A DNA stretch of 64,000 nt from Stictocephala bisonia. Taxonomy: Eukaryota; Arthropoda; Insecta; Hemiptera; Membracidae. Position 1 is the first letter of the stretch. The number at the start of each line of letters is the position of its first letter. The position numbers and the translations under genes were made by a program. Shown here piece after piece: positions 31,856 through 46,800 of the stretch. Location of the stretch: positions 413,001 to 477,000 of the forward strand of contig JAQJVL010000575.1 of the NCBI GenBank assembly GCA_035578905.1, in the 5' to 3' direction. Below the pieces are notes generated by a model. That model worked only from the letters and a program-made list of their open reading frames with translations. It made no database searches and was not told the DNA's origin.

Positions 31856-34800
31856 GTAAATACTTTATCCAGTAATCTAAATATTTATGAACAGATTATT
31901 AATTTCAGTATACTAGCTAAACTCGGCCACGCTTTGTTGAACACCCATTACTGTCGTAATGTTCTAGATATAAAAACCAAATTTAAATACTTCTTTGTTA
32001 CGTGTTCTTTATAAATTTGACCAAACAAATATGTTGAATATTGTTGGAAGAAAAATTATTGAAATAATCATGTCACTGTTAACGCTCACAATTTATTTTC
32101 AATTGTTAAGCCCTTAAGACTCCTAAGTCCAATAATGTAAATTGTACTTCCACTCCTCAGTCCAGTATTACAGACCATTGCCATTTTCCTCTTCCACTAC
32201 AAATTAATTGGTGTTGGAATGGACTTTGCACTCCTCTGTCCTGTTATACTGGCCAATGCCAAAATGCTCGAACGCTCCTCAGTCCAGTATTGCAGGCCAT
32301 TGACAATAAATAATATTTCATGTTGTTTCTTTATTTGTATTATATATACAAGCTTCCTTAACATTTTATATGATTAAATAATAAAATATTATTAGTTTTT
32401 TATATTTATTGAATTTCTAATGCCCATTTGTTATCTGCACCAGCCATTGTAATTAAGAATTTAACACTTGCTTTGACAATGGGATATTGTTTTGACTCTC
32501 TTATCATGTTTTTTCAGTACAAATTAAACTAGAGTTTTGGATTGTTTATTTATTGTTGTTACTCTTCTCTTGTCAGTTCTTGTCAGCCCTGACAATGGTG
32601 AGACAGGCTCAGTCTAACTTGTTTTCTGTGACGTTCACCAGTGCTAAAACTTATCTCTTTTTTAGCTTAGTATTTTCATGTGTTTTTTACAATAAATTAG
32701 TATGGAAGGTGACACATTAAAGTCAGATAGTATAAGGGATTTGATTTATACGCAGAATTCTGATAGTGATTCAGAAACTGAAGATGAAGATACCGTACAA
32801 CCTTCAACTAGTTTTGCAAGAAGTGACAATGTAGAAAGCGTTCAAAAAGCAACTAGTTATTTAGATAGTGACCATGAAAGTGACGCTGATTATAATATAG
32901 AAGAAGAAGGTGATAATGATGTTGATAGTGATTCATCTGAGGACCTGCCTCCCCCACCATCTGAGTGGAGGCAATGGAATGAGAACGATGTAAGTTTTCC
33001 TACATTTATTCACTCTAATAAAGATAGTGCTGGATTCATACCTCCACCACAATTTAATAGAGAGTCTGAAATAGAATATTTTAGACTATTTTTCACTGAT
33101 GAGACTATTTTTCAACCAGATTGTACAAGAAACAAACAAATATGCTAAGGATAAAATTCAAATAAACACTCCTTTATCAAAAAACTCTGCATGGCGTACT
33201 TGGGTTGACAGTACAGTGCCTGAAATGAGAGCATTCATTCGAATAATTATGAACATGGCCCTTAATCCCAAACCTACAATACAAGATTATTTTTTTTTCT
33301 GTGAAACATGTCCAAACCATCCAGGACTACATCCAGGTGAATGTTTTAAACGATATCACAGTATGAAAAATTATAATAAGTAATGACCTCTTTAAGTTTT
33401 CATGAAAAGAGTTATTTTAAAATTAATAATAATTATTTTAATATTATGATTGTTATTTTCACATTTTTCTAGTATTTTAGGTTTTTAATAATTATTTTGT
33501 ACTGTACTTGCTCCTGAAACACTTATTTTACAGGTAAATATCTATTATTGTATATATTATTTTAACGTGGATATATTACAAGTTTTACTTGTAAAATATT
33601 ATTGACCTTGTTTTTCTATAAATATTATTAATAGAAAACAGAAATTTAATATCTTGTTTAGTTTTAGGTAATAAAATTTGGATTTTACCATTATGAATAA
33701 ATGTTTTTTTTATTCCCCCAACAAAAATTTTAATATAATTTACTTTAACGCCATGTAAAATAGACTAAATTAGTAATTTGATAACATAAATTTTAATTGT
33801 TAAATATCCATGCAGCATTTAAAATGTGTCCCTTTAAAATTGACCTTTAAAGTAGATTATGCAACTACTTCTATAAACACATCAGAGTGCTAGTGGCAGT
33901 CATCACCACCAGGACAAGGATCTGTAGGGGAAAATGGACTGAGGAGTGGAAAGACTGTCTCGCTACAAATCTATTGGATTGCAAGGTCATATTGCTATGT
34001 CCAGTATTACTGGACTGAGGAGTGTTAAGGGTTAAGATGTGAAAATAATACAATACGAGAGATAGAGCATCAATAAACTTAACTGAAAGTTTAACGTAGA
34101 AACATATTACTTATCCTCACAGGCCCGCACATAGATCGTAAAAAAAAAAAAAAATGGACTATCTTTATCTTAATTCAACATTTTGTTATATTGTGTAAAT
34201 ATGTTCTTGGTCAATAAATAGATTTATCTCTTTCTCAGTAAAGTCTACTGATGCTCTTTCTCTCCTACTGCATTAATTCCTGGCCTGGTGCTCCTGAACC
34301 TAACCTTAAATTTGAGATGTGTTGTTTATGAGTCCTAGAACCTCGGTTTTGTAGCTAAGTTCATTAACGGAAATGGGACCATAAGAGTAAGATAGAAAGA
34401 AAGTCAAAAGCTTACTTTCTTATCACAAAAATGTTTATATCATAAATAAAATTTTGGTAATACACATATACTTTTCTACCATTCAAATGTATTTTTATTT
34501 TTCAATGACCACTGTAGTGTATGGGTGGGGGGCCATTATTACTACACAAGAGTGGGTGGGTCAATAAGTAAAAACACATTCACAGTTTCAGGGTTTCTGA
34601 TGTGTTTAGAGTGTCCCATATCTTCTGAATTTTCTGTTTTCACCTGAAAAAAGAAAAGGATTGTGTCTAGAATGATGTAAAATCATATTTAAAAATGTCT
34701 TTTGTCTTTTATTGTCTTAGAAATGCCATCTGTTTTATAGTATTGTTCATATTATGGATTTATTTGATTATAGTTGTATAATACTATATTCTGTGTGTTA

Positions 34801-37800
34801 GGTATAATTACTGGTGGACTTGAAATCGGAACAATATTCTCTTCAATTACAATGGCATATATTGGTAGCAAAGGGCACAAAACTCGATGGGTGGCTCTCG
34901 GCACATTCTGTACCAGCATGGCGTGCTACTCCCAACTACTGCCTTACTACCTTTACGGACCTGGAAGTGATGCCATTGCTATTGCCAACTCTGGGAATAC
35001 TACTGAAAGCTCCTGTTAGTAAAATCAGCACTTTTCAAATATTATTTTCGGGGTGGGAATTACTCTTTAACATTTTATCCATTTACCCTTGGATACTCTA
35101 GAATACGTATTTCATAATTAAACAAAAATTAACTAAGAACTACATTATAAATCATCAATAAATATAATATAATACAATTGAACACAACACAAATTTATTA
35201 CAGTATAAGTATAAAATGTACAAATATTATGGTGATCAATTTAGGTAATCCAAATCCTTTGTAAAATGAGATTCTTTTATAAATTCCTTTGGTCTGAGGA
35301 TGGTAAACGTGGTTTACCAAAATCGATCACCATAGTATTTGTACATTTTATACTTATATTGTAAAAAATTTTAGTTGCGTGACATTCACTTGTATTGTAT
35401 TTCTACCAACTTGTGGTATGCTAATTAAAAAACTATAAATATAATGACAACGGAAAATAGTAGCAACCAAATGGAAAGCGCTAACACAGAAGAACTATTT
35501 TCTATGATGGTTCGATATTGTTACTAGTTTTAAGAAAACAATAAGTGTGTAGTGGTAACCAATGCATAACAGTAAATTTTAATCAGTTTAGTATCTAAAT
35601 GTATTGTGTCATGCCATTCTTTTATTCATCACCATTTATATTGTGCAGAAGTGAAATCTTTGTCACACAGCATAGTAGTACAACTCTGAGGATGAAAAAT
35701 TCCCTAAGACATGCACTTGATTTATATAGATTTTATTGCTATATATATCTTTCCACCATATACAACAACAACAAAAATCCTCAAAAAAAACTACTATCCT
35801 ACGGCATGAATCGTGGGACAAGGAGAGGAATGCATTATGCACAATGATAGTAGTATTAATAGTTAAAGACTTGTTCCACTTTATTTACAGGTATTACCGA
35901 GTCAACTGCCTTTTGTCAAATTAGGGCACAAATTTAGGACTGCTTGACTTATTACATCGAGGTAGCCCTATAAGACCTCAGAAGAAATCAACCAGCTTTG
36001 AGATCTGATCAGGTTTTTAGAGATGTCAAATCCAAAGTTACTATCAACAATGCTTGAGTGCAATGAGCGACCTGCTCCAACATGTCCACCCCTTAAAACA
36101 TAGGCTTGGTGTCTCTTATGAACATTACAGTCCACTGGCCTCTTTCTTCTGATGACGACATGTCAAGTTGTTGTGATGATTATGCCAGTTCCCACCAGCT
36201 GTTTCTTAGCTCCGAATTCCATCTGCTATGTTCATTAGGTGGTAAATAGGCTTTGTTGTCAGTCCCACCTCTCCTTGTTTGATGATGGTGAAAAGCACAA
36301 TGTCTTGTTACACGTCATTCTCAAGCTTAGAACGACACATTTAGATTACCAGCTCGTTCAATCGTCACCTATATTCTGAACATGTGGATGTTAGTTCGCC
36401 TCTTATACTATTCAAGTTCATCTGTGCTCTAAATCGACCGTTCATATACATTTAATTTTCCTCTGTAGCCTAGTCACATGATCAGAAACGTAACTGAGCC
36501 TCCTGTACTGCAGTTTAAACTGATTTTCCCACTTTGTCTTGTAAATTGGCTAGCAGACTACGATCAATAAAAACATAGTTGGATCGAGACAGAAGAGGAC
36601 AAACTGGCTGTTAATGACAGAGCTGATAAGGTACTGGATGTTTTATCTGATTTGAGTGTTAACCCTGATTTAACTTTCCTGGTAACTGGAACATAATGTC
36701 TTGCAAGTTATACAGTTCAGTATTTGTATTACATAACACATCCATATAAATAAGGAACCAGCACAACTCATACTAAAAATATCAAAATAAATAAAAAAAT
36801 AATAAAACAGGTTGTATTTAAATACTGTATTGGTAAAAAATACTGACTCAAAATGTACACGTTTCACTTTGTCTAGATCATCTTCACTCCTTTGAATTAA
36901 ATAAATATATATATATACATTTATTTATAAACATTTGTCAAAATAAATATTACTCAAACAAATTTGCAACCATGCAAATAGATCATCAAGTATACAAAAT
37001 ATCTAATATTTATTTTCAGCCTCAAGTTCCTCTTGTGGCCTTGGAGTTTCTTCAAAATTGAAAAACTGTGGATGGCAGTAACCTCTGCTTCCATTACCCC
37101 CCCTCCCCCATATTTTGCTCTTTATGTCCCAAGCCTTAGGGGAAAAGGCAGTAAATGTACTGGCCACGGGGAAATTTCTTATTTTGAGTTAATGTGAAAA
37201 AAAAAATCAAGCACCCAGGGTTTAAAGGGGTGAGAAAAATGTTACAAAAATTTTTAAAAAATTAAAAAGTAAATTTTAACCCAAAAAATTTTAAAAAAGA
37301 GAAAGTGGGGAATATACATCCAAAAAAAAGTTTTTTTTAAAAATTTTTAAAAAGGGTTAAATTTTTTTTCAAAAACTTTTTAAAATTTTCAAAAAAAAGG
37401 CCGTTTTAAAACTTTTAAAAATTGGGGTTTTTTTTTTTTTTAAAAAAAAAACAAAAAAGGGATTTTTTCAAAAAAAATTTAAAACGAATTTATTTTAAAA
37501 CGTTTTTTCCTTTTTTTGATTTTTCAAAAAAATATTTTTTTAAAAAAACGATTGGGGGGAGGGGGGGGGGGTCTTAAATATTTTTTTTATTTTTAATGAA
37601 AAAGGGGGGGGGGGGGAGAAAAAAAATTTAAAACCCATTTTTGGGGGGGAATTTTTTGGGGGGCCAATTTTCCTTTTTTTTGGAAGGGAAAATCTTAACA
37701 AAAACCCCTTTTAGGGGGGGGGTTTAATTACTAATTTAAAAATTAAAGGGGTTTTTTCCCCAAAAAAACCCAGCATTTAATTTTTCACTGTTACCCCAAT

Positions 37801-40800
37801 ATGGGCGGGGCCCCCCCCAAACCCCTTTTTTTTAAAATTTTTCCCCCCCAATTTTAGGGGGGCGGGGTGAGGGGAGGCGGGGGAGGAGGGGGTTTTCCAA
37901 AAAAAATCACTTTTTAACCCCTGTAGGGGGGGGGGGTGGGGTGGGGGGGTTGGGGGTGGGCTTTGGGGGGTGGGGGGGGGGGGAATACCCAACCCGGGGT
38001 AGGGGTTTTTTTTAATTGGGTGGGGGGCAGGGGGGGGGGGGGTCCCTTTTATCCAAGGGGGTTTAAACGGGGGGTTTTTTTTCGGCGAGGGGGGGCCCTT
38101 AATTGTGGGGGGGGTCAAATACCCCCCCCTTTACGGTTTTTATGGGTTGGGGGTGGGGGGGTTTTTTTCCTTTTGGGGAAGGGGGGGCCGGGTTCCCCCC
38201 GGAGGGAGGCCAGGGTTGGGTAGGGGGGTTGTGGGGGCTGGGGGGGTTGGCCCCGGGGGGCCCAACCCTAAAACCCCCAGGGGGGGGATTGGTTCCCCGG
38301 CCCCCAAAAGGGATTGGGACTGCAGTAAAGGGGGGCCTTTTCCAAATTTCTTTCGGTGGGGAACTTTTTTTTGGGGGGGGGAAAAATGTTTTTTATTAAA
38401 GGAAACCGTTTTTTAAAATTATTTTAAAAGGGGGGTTGGGTTGGGGGTTTTAAAGGATTTTTTTGTGAAAACCGGGCGGGGGGGGAAACCCCTTTTAAAT
38501 TTACTCCCCAAAGTTTTCGCCCCGAGGGTGATAATTTCCAAAAACTTTTTAAAAAAAATTTTTTAATTTTGGATTAAGGGGAAAAAAATTTTTTTATAAC
38601 AATAAAAATTACATATGGGGAAAATTTTTTAAAAATTTTCAAAAATTAAAATGGGTTTTTTTTAAAAAAAAAAAAATAAGGGGATAAAATTTTTTTATTT
38701 TAAAGAGGGGGTCTTGGGTTTTTAAATTGGGGGGAAAGGGGCGGGTTTTGGGGGGGGAAGGTGGGGTATTGTTACAACAAAGGGGAATTTTTAAAATTCA
38801 AAATTTTTTAAATTTTTTTAAAAAGGAGGGAACAACGACCCCCAAAATCTTTTGGCAGAGTGGGGGGGGTTGTGGTTAAACTGGGGAAACCCCCAAGGTT
38901 GGGGGTTAAGCCCAACTAAAATACCGAAAAATGTATCGCCCATAGAGAGGCTGAAAATATAAATCAAAAACATAAATTACAATCTCTCAAACGATGATGG
39001 GTAGCATGTTTTGGAGTAATTGGTCCATTCTTACAAAGAATATTAGTAATTAAGACAATATTAGTCTCAAAATGTCAAGAAAATGGCCATTTGAATATAA
39101 GTTATATCCATTTGTTGAACAGATATCATTCAATTTCTTTCTGGTCTAATCTGTGCCAGTTCGCAATACAACGTAACAGATATTTAAGTGGATTCAATAA
39201 ATATTTCTAAACATATTAGAATAGGGCTCACATAAAATATGAAAAAATATCATTGTAGAAAGTATACAAATTGACTTATTTAAAGCTTTAAAATTTCCAA
39301 TTTTAGAAAATATAAAAATTGACCCCTATGATCGCTCAAAAATATCCCCTGTAGAAAGTAAAAAAAATTGAAATCATGATTTGCTCAAAAAATTTTTTGT
39401 AGAAAGTAACAATTGGGCTCTTTATCCCAAAATATCATTGTAGAAAAATAAAACAAATTTACTCTAAAAGATCGCCCCTCAAAATCAGGTAACTGCACTT
39501 GTACCTTTTTTCCCCGTTGAGTAAAAAAAATGTTTTTATCTTGTTTAAAACCCTTTTGTTAGAAGTAAGGGTTTTTTTTTTTTAAAAATTTCAGCCCAAA
39601 TTTTAGGGGACAATTCGATTGTTTGGATCGCCTTTAGGATTCTGGACCGGGGAAACTTTGATCAATTAGAGTACTAAAGCAGATCCATCCCCTTACCCCA
39701 CCCATAACCAACAAAGATCCCCGCTGGATTGGTGCTTGGTGGTTGGGTGAGTGAAGATGATTTATTTAAACTTTGTGTGCTGTAAATTGGGAATTGGGGA
39801 AATATAATCATAACGAAAATGACTCTAGTATTTTTAAGAGCATTAGTAAAACCAGGAAAATCAGGCTAAACAAAACTGTGATTTTTACGGGTATAATGAG
39901 GAAGAAAAAAATTTAAAAATAACCAATACCAAAATTTCAAATTTTTTGAATTTTTATAAGAAAAAAAACATATAAGGGGTGCTTAAAAGGGCCCTCAACT
40001 TTTTTTCCAGGAATTTAGATAAAAAATTAAAAAAAACAACAAATTTAAAAAAAGAAAAATGAAAGGGCTAATTAAAAAAATAATTTTAAAAAATTTTTTT
40101 CTATTTCCTAAAAAAAATAAATTTTCAAAAAAAAATTGAGTAAAAAAAAGGGGTGTGTAAGTCACCAAAAGGGGGTATCTTTTAGTTGTTTTAAAAAGGG
40201 TTATTTCTATAAAACCTTTTTTTTTTTTTAAATATTCTTTTTACACACCTTTGTACTGTCTTTTCAAAGATTTATTTTAAATTTTGGGTTTTACCCATAA
40301 AGGTGAACTGTGGGCGCTTTTTAAAATCCCTTTAAAAAAAAGTTAGGGGGAATCTTTTTTCCTTTCTTAATTTGGGATTAAAATTTTCCCTTTCCCAGTA
40401 CTAATGTTGGGTTTAAAAAGGCCATAATAAAAAGGGCAACTTTTTAATTTAAATTTATTACACTTTTAGATCTGAGAGATATTTGTTATAAAGCTTGGAC
40501 AGGTTTTGGGGTATGTCCCCAAATGCCTCTTTCTCAGAGGGAAAAAAAAAAAAAAAAAAAATTGAAAAGTAAAAAAAAAACTGAAAATTTTCTGGGCCAA
40601 AGCATAAATGTAATAATAAGATATCCCTTTCTTTAAAACCCCAAACCCAAAACAAACAAAAAGTTGCCCCAAAAGACCTGTGGTAATTTGGCGGGGGTCT
40701 TGTGCCCGGGGGGGGTGGGTTTCGTGGAAAAGTGATGGGCTGGGGTTTAAAAAAAAAAACAAAAAAGGATAAAAATTAAACAACAGGGTTAAAACGAACC

Positions 40801-43800
40801 GATAAAAAGTTGTTACGCAAAACATTTTTTGGTTTAAAAACCAAAAAAACCCTGATAATTTTTTAAAAAAGGGGCTTTAAAAGAGAAAAAGTTTTTTAAA
40901 AAATCCAATAAAAGCTTTCTGTTTCTTAAGGAAAGAAAAAGTTCAAAGAAGAAAAAATTTTAAAAAAAATTATAAAAAACTGATTAAATAAAACCCTACT
41001 GTAAGATATTACCTACAATTTTTCCCCATAAAAAAAGTTTAAAAAACACAATACTAAACCCGTTGGTTGGGGAACAAACCAAAAAATAAAACCAAGCCTC
41101 CAAAACAAAAAAAAAAAAAATGGTTTTCTAGCCTTTTTTCAGTTTAAAAAAATTCCCCCCAAAATTGGAAAAAAACCTGCCCCCCCCTTTCCCCTTCCAA
41201 TCCCAAATTCACTTTGCCTGCCCCCCCCCCTCGTTTTTTACAAATTTTTTCCCCCCCCCTTGAAACCCCCCTTTTTACCCCCACAACCCCCCCCCTTTTT
41301 TTAAAAAACCCAGGGGATTTTTGGGTAAAAAAATTTTAAAACTTTTTTAAAAAACCCCTAAAAAAATTAAATTTATTTACAGTATTTTTTCCCCCTCAAT
41401 TTTGTTTCTTTTTCGTTGGGCCCCCCCTTTTTTATTAGAAAAAAACACAAATGATTTTAATTAGTTATTTCCAAAAAAAGTGTTTTTTTTTAATTTTTTT
41501 TTTTTTGCTGAAAAAACGGCGAATATTTAAAAAAATACATGAAAAACTGCATTTAGATTAAACCCTTTTTAAAACCTTCAAGTTCGTAGAGGGGGAGCCC
41601 TACAATTTAAGTGAAAAAAACCAAAACTTACCCAAACCCTTTTTGGGTTTAAAAATTTTGAAAAAATTAACCCCCCCCTCAATATTTTAAAAAAAACATC
41701 ATTGTTTAAAAATTTTAAAAAACTGTTAGTTTTGGATCAAAAAATTTAAAAAAACTCCCCACCCTGTTTTCCCTTTTTTTATTTGGGCCCAAAAAAACGT
41801 AAATTTTGGGGGAGCTTTTCCCCTGCCCCCTTTTCCCCCAAAGGGGGAAAAAATTGGGAAAAATTTAAAATCTTTTTTTTTTGCCAAAAAACTAAAGAAC
41901 AAAAGGGGGGAAATTTTTTAAATTTGTTTGAAAAAAAAAAAAAAAAAAAAAAATTTTGTTTAACCTTTAAAAAAAATTAAAGACAAGAAATAAGGGAGCT
42001 TTAAAAAATTTAGCGGGTTTACAAAAAAAAAAAAAGGGGTTTCACGTTATTATAAAATAAGGGGGATTTTAAAAATTTTGGAAAAAACAGCAATTTAAAG
42101 GGCAATTGAAAAACATTTAAATTGGGGAAAACTTGGGGAAAAAGTTTAAAAAGGGGAAAAAAAATTTGGTAAAAAAAACAAAAATTTCCCCTTTTTCCCT
42201 TGTGCGGGAAAAAATATGCCCAAAACCGCCCTTAATAAAAGGGTTTGGGACCGGGAAAAACCGCCTCTGGGCAAAAATTTTTGAGGAAAACCTTTTTATT
42301 GGAAAAAACCTTTTTTGGTAAAAAAACTTTTGTTAAATTTTTGTTTAAGTTCCCCCCCCCCCCCCAAAAAAAAAAAAACCCCCCCTTTTTTAAAAATTTT
42401 TTTTTGGGGTTTAATTCCCCCTTTTTCCCGAAAATCCCCATTTGTACCCCCCTTTGTTTCCAAAAAAACTAAAACCAAAACCCCACAAAAAAAAAAAAAC
42501 CGAAAACCAAAAAAAAAAAATTTTAAAAAAGGTTAAAATTTTTATATCCTATGGGAAAAAGAAAATTAGAAAAGCTTTATAAATTAATTGTTTAAAGGAA
42601 TTTTTTTACAAATTTTTAAAAAGGAGGCAAGCCTTAAAATGTTTTTAATTTTAAAAACCCAAAATTTTTTTTATTTTTTGCCGGGGGTTTTTTTAAAAAT
42701 TTTAATTTTTTTAAAATTTTTTAAATTTATTAATTTTTATTTTTGTTTAAAAGACTAAAACAAAAATTAATTTTTTAAAATTTTAAAATTTTTTCCCGTT
42801 TTTTTTTTTTTTGTTTTTTTTTTTTGTTTCATAAAAAACCAAAACAAAAAAAGGGGGAAAAAGAAGGGAAAAAACCAAAAAAACCAAAGAAGGGTTTTAA
42901 ACCCCAAAAACCAAAAAATTTATGCCCTTAAAAATCTAGCTTTCCCCGGCTAAAAAAAAAAAAAAAAAAAAAAAACCAAAAAAAAAAAAAAAAAATTGGG
43001 TTTTTAAAAAAAAGGGAAAAAAAAATTTTTTTAACCTTTAAAATAATTAAAAAATTGTAAATCTTGATTTTTTAAAATTTAAAAAAAAAAAATTTTAAAA
43101 TAAGGTAAAAAATTTGCCTTTTTGCCCCCTTTAATTTAATTGAAAAAAAATTGGATCCCCCAAAATAAAAATCAACCCCCCCCCCCCTTTACCCTTTTAA
43201 TAAAAAAAACCCCCCCCCAAGGGGGTTTACCCCCCCTTTTAAGATCTTTTTTCCCAAAATTCCTTTAAACTTTAAAATTTAAAATTTTTTTTTTAATTTT
43301 TTTCAAAAAACAAAAGACTTTTAAAAAAATTTATTTGTTTTTAAAAAAGTTTTGGTTCTTAAGAAAAAAGTTTTTTAATTTTGGGGTTTTTAAAATTTTT
43401 CCCCAAAAATGGGGTTAATTAAAAACCCCGCCTGAATTTTCACCCCATAAATTGATAGTCCCCTTAAGGGGCCCTACATAAAATTTCAAATTTTTGGGTT
43501 TTTTTTAAAATTAAAAAAAAATTGGGGTCAACTTTGGGCCAAATTTTTTTGTTTGGATTTAGTTCATTTTGGCTGAAATTTAAAGTTCTAAAATTTTCGA
43601 AAAAGGAAAACCTTCTTAAACCCCGAAGGGTTTCAAAAAAAACAATTTTGATCCGGGGAAGCCCAATTTTTTTTCATATCCCGCCTTTTCGTAAACTGTT
43701 TTTTTCGTTTTCCCCCCGAAATTTTGATTTTTTAAAAAGGGCCCTTTTTTTTCGGGACAGGGGCCTCCCTTGTGCAAAAACCCCCTTTTTTTTGGTTTCT

Positions 43801-46800
43801 AACAAAACTCCCTTTTACCCCAAAAATTTACCCCCCATTTTTTTTTTAAACCCCTCCATTAACCCAAATTTTTTTAAATTTTTCGCCATAAAACATTTGG
43901 TGATGGATTTCAAAAGTGGTTGACCCCTTAAACCATAAAATCTATCACAGATTGTAATTCGCACTTGGAGCGTTGGTTTTATCTTCCATTGTTAATGGCT
44001 GCTAAGCCAAGTCTGAACGTTGCAGAAAGGTTGGGACCGGCCAGAATAGTGGAGGGTGAAGCAAGGAACATGGCACTAGTGTTTGTCAGATTTACGCTTG
44101 CTTGCACTGTCACAACGGGAGCTTGTTGGAGATCTTATTTTACAGATAACCCTCATATATTCACTCATCTACACTCATCACAAAGATTCAAAATACATAT
44201 TCGCTCATAACTTGACAACAAGTCTTAAGGATAGATAAGTAGCCACCAGCCGTTAATTTGTTGCTGGGCTACTAATTAATGACAGTTTTTAAGGTATGGT
44301 TGTCCTTAATTTGTAACAATGACTACAGTCACTCATCTACACTCGGAATCTATATTAGCCTGTATCTTGACGGTCGGCGCCTTAAGAATAAATAAATGTT
44401 CTAGGTTTCATTCACATAAAAGTCAGAGTAATATGCTTGCTGAAAAAAATAATATTAAAAATATATTAGATAAATGATGAACTATACTAAATATTTTTAA
44501 TATTACATTTGAAAAATGTTCATTTATGGAAATTCTAGTCTTTCAAATATACAATAAGCTTCATCAGTTTTGTATACAGAAACCTCACAATAATGCTCAT
44601 ATAGCAGACACTTATCAGTCTGACTGTGAATGTCTATTCCTTCCTGTGTTTGTTATTGTTTTTTCAGGTAAGTTTGCTGATGACTTATTATCAATTCTTG
44701 GTCTAATGCATTATAAACTAACCTCAAACATTATGTTAGTGAAGTGCAAGGGCATAAATCAATATTTATTTTATTTACATTTATTACATTTCTTGATTTT
44801 GAAAATATGATCGCTATTAATCTTAGGCTTAAGCGATTGGTGTCATAACTAAAATCTATGTTTTCCGGTAATAACTGTGTCAAGTTGCTATTTATGCTAT
44901 TTACACGATAACCAGAGGTTTCGGCCATGCTTTGACTTGGCATCCTTAGTGGTATTGCTGAGTCTCTAAACGTTTGGTTATTTTGTATGTAGTGTAGATA
45001 GGAACTTGATGCAAATGTCAATGGAAAATATAGATTCTAGTTATGATGTTATTAACTTTGTCAAAATCATACTTGGGAAGACTAAAATAGTTGTATAAAA
45101 ATATAAATTCTAAATACAAGAACACAAAGATAACATTTTGTTTACAACCCTCCCCCACATTCTAGTTCAGATAACTTTTTACTTCCAGTTAAACCAATAA
45201 TCGATGTCCTGGGTTGTTCATGGAGACAAATAATACTCTTTTTGTATGGTTGTTTCAATATTTTGTTCCAGATTTTCAAGCGATGTTGAAGCGTTTATTC
45301 AAAAACCCCCTACTAATGTGCAACACTTTTAGTTATGTGTTTTATATGTTCGGAGTGAGTGGATTTTGGGTTTTTATGCCAAAATATATGGAAACCCAGT
45401 TTTATATGACAGCCTCTGAAGCTAATCAGTACACTGGTAAGTATAAAATCAATTTTCATATTGTCAATATCTTGATTTGACACCAAATAAATAATGTTTG
45501 TACAACATCTAAAATACAAAAGATAGTACAAACTATGCCTCTCTGACTGTCCTAATTAACGTAGAAAATAAAAAGTTTAATCCATGACAATCATAAAATT
45601 TATTAATTTTAGTTTCATTCTTTTAAAATTTTTATTTGAACAACTGCTTTACAATTTATTCACTGCTGAAATAATGAAACAAACCGCCTCATATTTGGCC
45701 CTTTAGTGATTAAGTTTTAGTAAAAATTTAGAGTTATGAAAAAAAAGGAAAAAAGGGCCAAAAACCAACATAAATGTATTTTTATTAACAAAACCCAAAA
45801 ATGCCAAAAACAATAATGACAAATTTAAATTTTTTTACTTTTGAAAAAAACTTATGGGAAAAAACAAGTTAAAAAAAATTAAAAACCAAAAACTTTTCCC
45901 GATTTTTTCCCCCACCACAAAAAAATTTTGCTTTGGGATAAAAAAATTTGGGCTTCCCAAATTTTAAAAATAGTTTTATTCCTTTGTGAGTTTATCCCGG
46001 TCCCCGAGGATGGTAAAATCAACCCCAATACATAATTAAAAAATTTCCTTTTTTTTTTTTTAAAATTTTTTTTCCCCCCCAAAATATTTACCTAAAAATT
46101 TTTCTATTGGGTATTTAATTTTTTTATTTTTATATTTAAAACTTTGGGATGAAAATTCTATGGGGTTTAAATTTCATTAGTTAAAACCTTTTTCAAATGC
46201 AAAACCCCAAATTAAAATCGCGGACATTATAGAATGTCTGTAAGCTAAAAAAAGTGTTTTTTAAAACAAATTTTTTTTAAAATTTCCTTTTGGGGGTTGG
46301 GAAACATTTTTTATTAAGATTTGGTAAAATTTTTTGTTTAAAATGAACACCAGCCGCCAAATTTTGTGTCCAATTTCCCGTGATGTTTTTGGGGCCCCCT
46401 TGTTTAAAGGGAAAATTTAAAACCCTTTCGAAACATTTTTTTGTTTCCCCCGAATGGGATTTGACTAAAGGGAGTGTTGAAATGTTTTAAATTAGTATTT
46501 TTATTTTTTATGAATAAGAATTTTTTTTTAATTTTTTTGAATTTTAAACTTTTTGTATACATACAAAAAAGAATTTTTTAAAAGTAAAAATTTTTTTAGT
46601 TCGTTTGAAGAATATAAAAATTTTAATAAAAAACCAAAATTTTTTGGGTTTCAAAATGAATTCCAGTTAAACCCGTCAATCGAACTGTTTGATCTTTTAT
46701 AGGGATGGGGGGTTTGGGGTTGTTTTTGGGGCTGCCCTTTTTTGGGGTGTGGGTTTTCAGGTTTTGTCCCCTTGGACAAGACCCAAAGCCCCTCAGCAAG

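Noticed and set aside
37777..38416. Several overlapping frames of about 100 codons on both strands rich in Gly, Pro and Lys
   Set aside because: They come from G and C runs in corrupted sequence and have no protein-like composition.
41783..42536. Frames of 60-75 codons rich in Lys, Phe and Pro
   Set aside because: Translations of A/T/G/C homopolymers in the low-accuracy segment.
43522..43923. 133-codon frame, the longest in the corrupted stretch
   Set aside because: Composition and base runs match the artefact; no alignment to the missing Oatp exon could be made.
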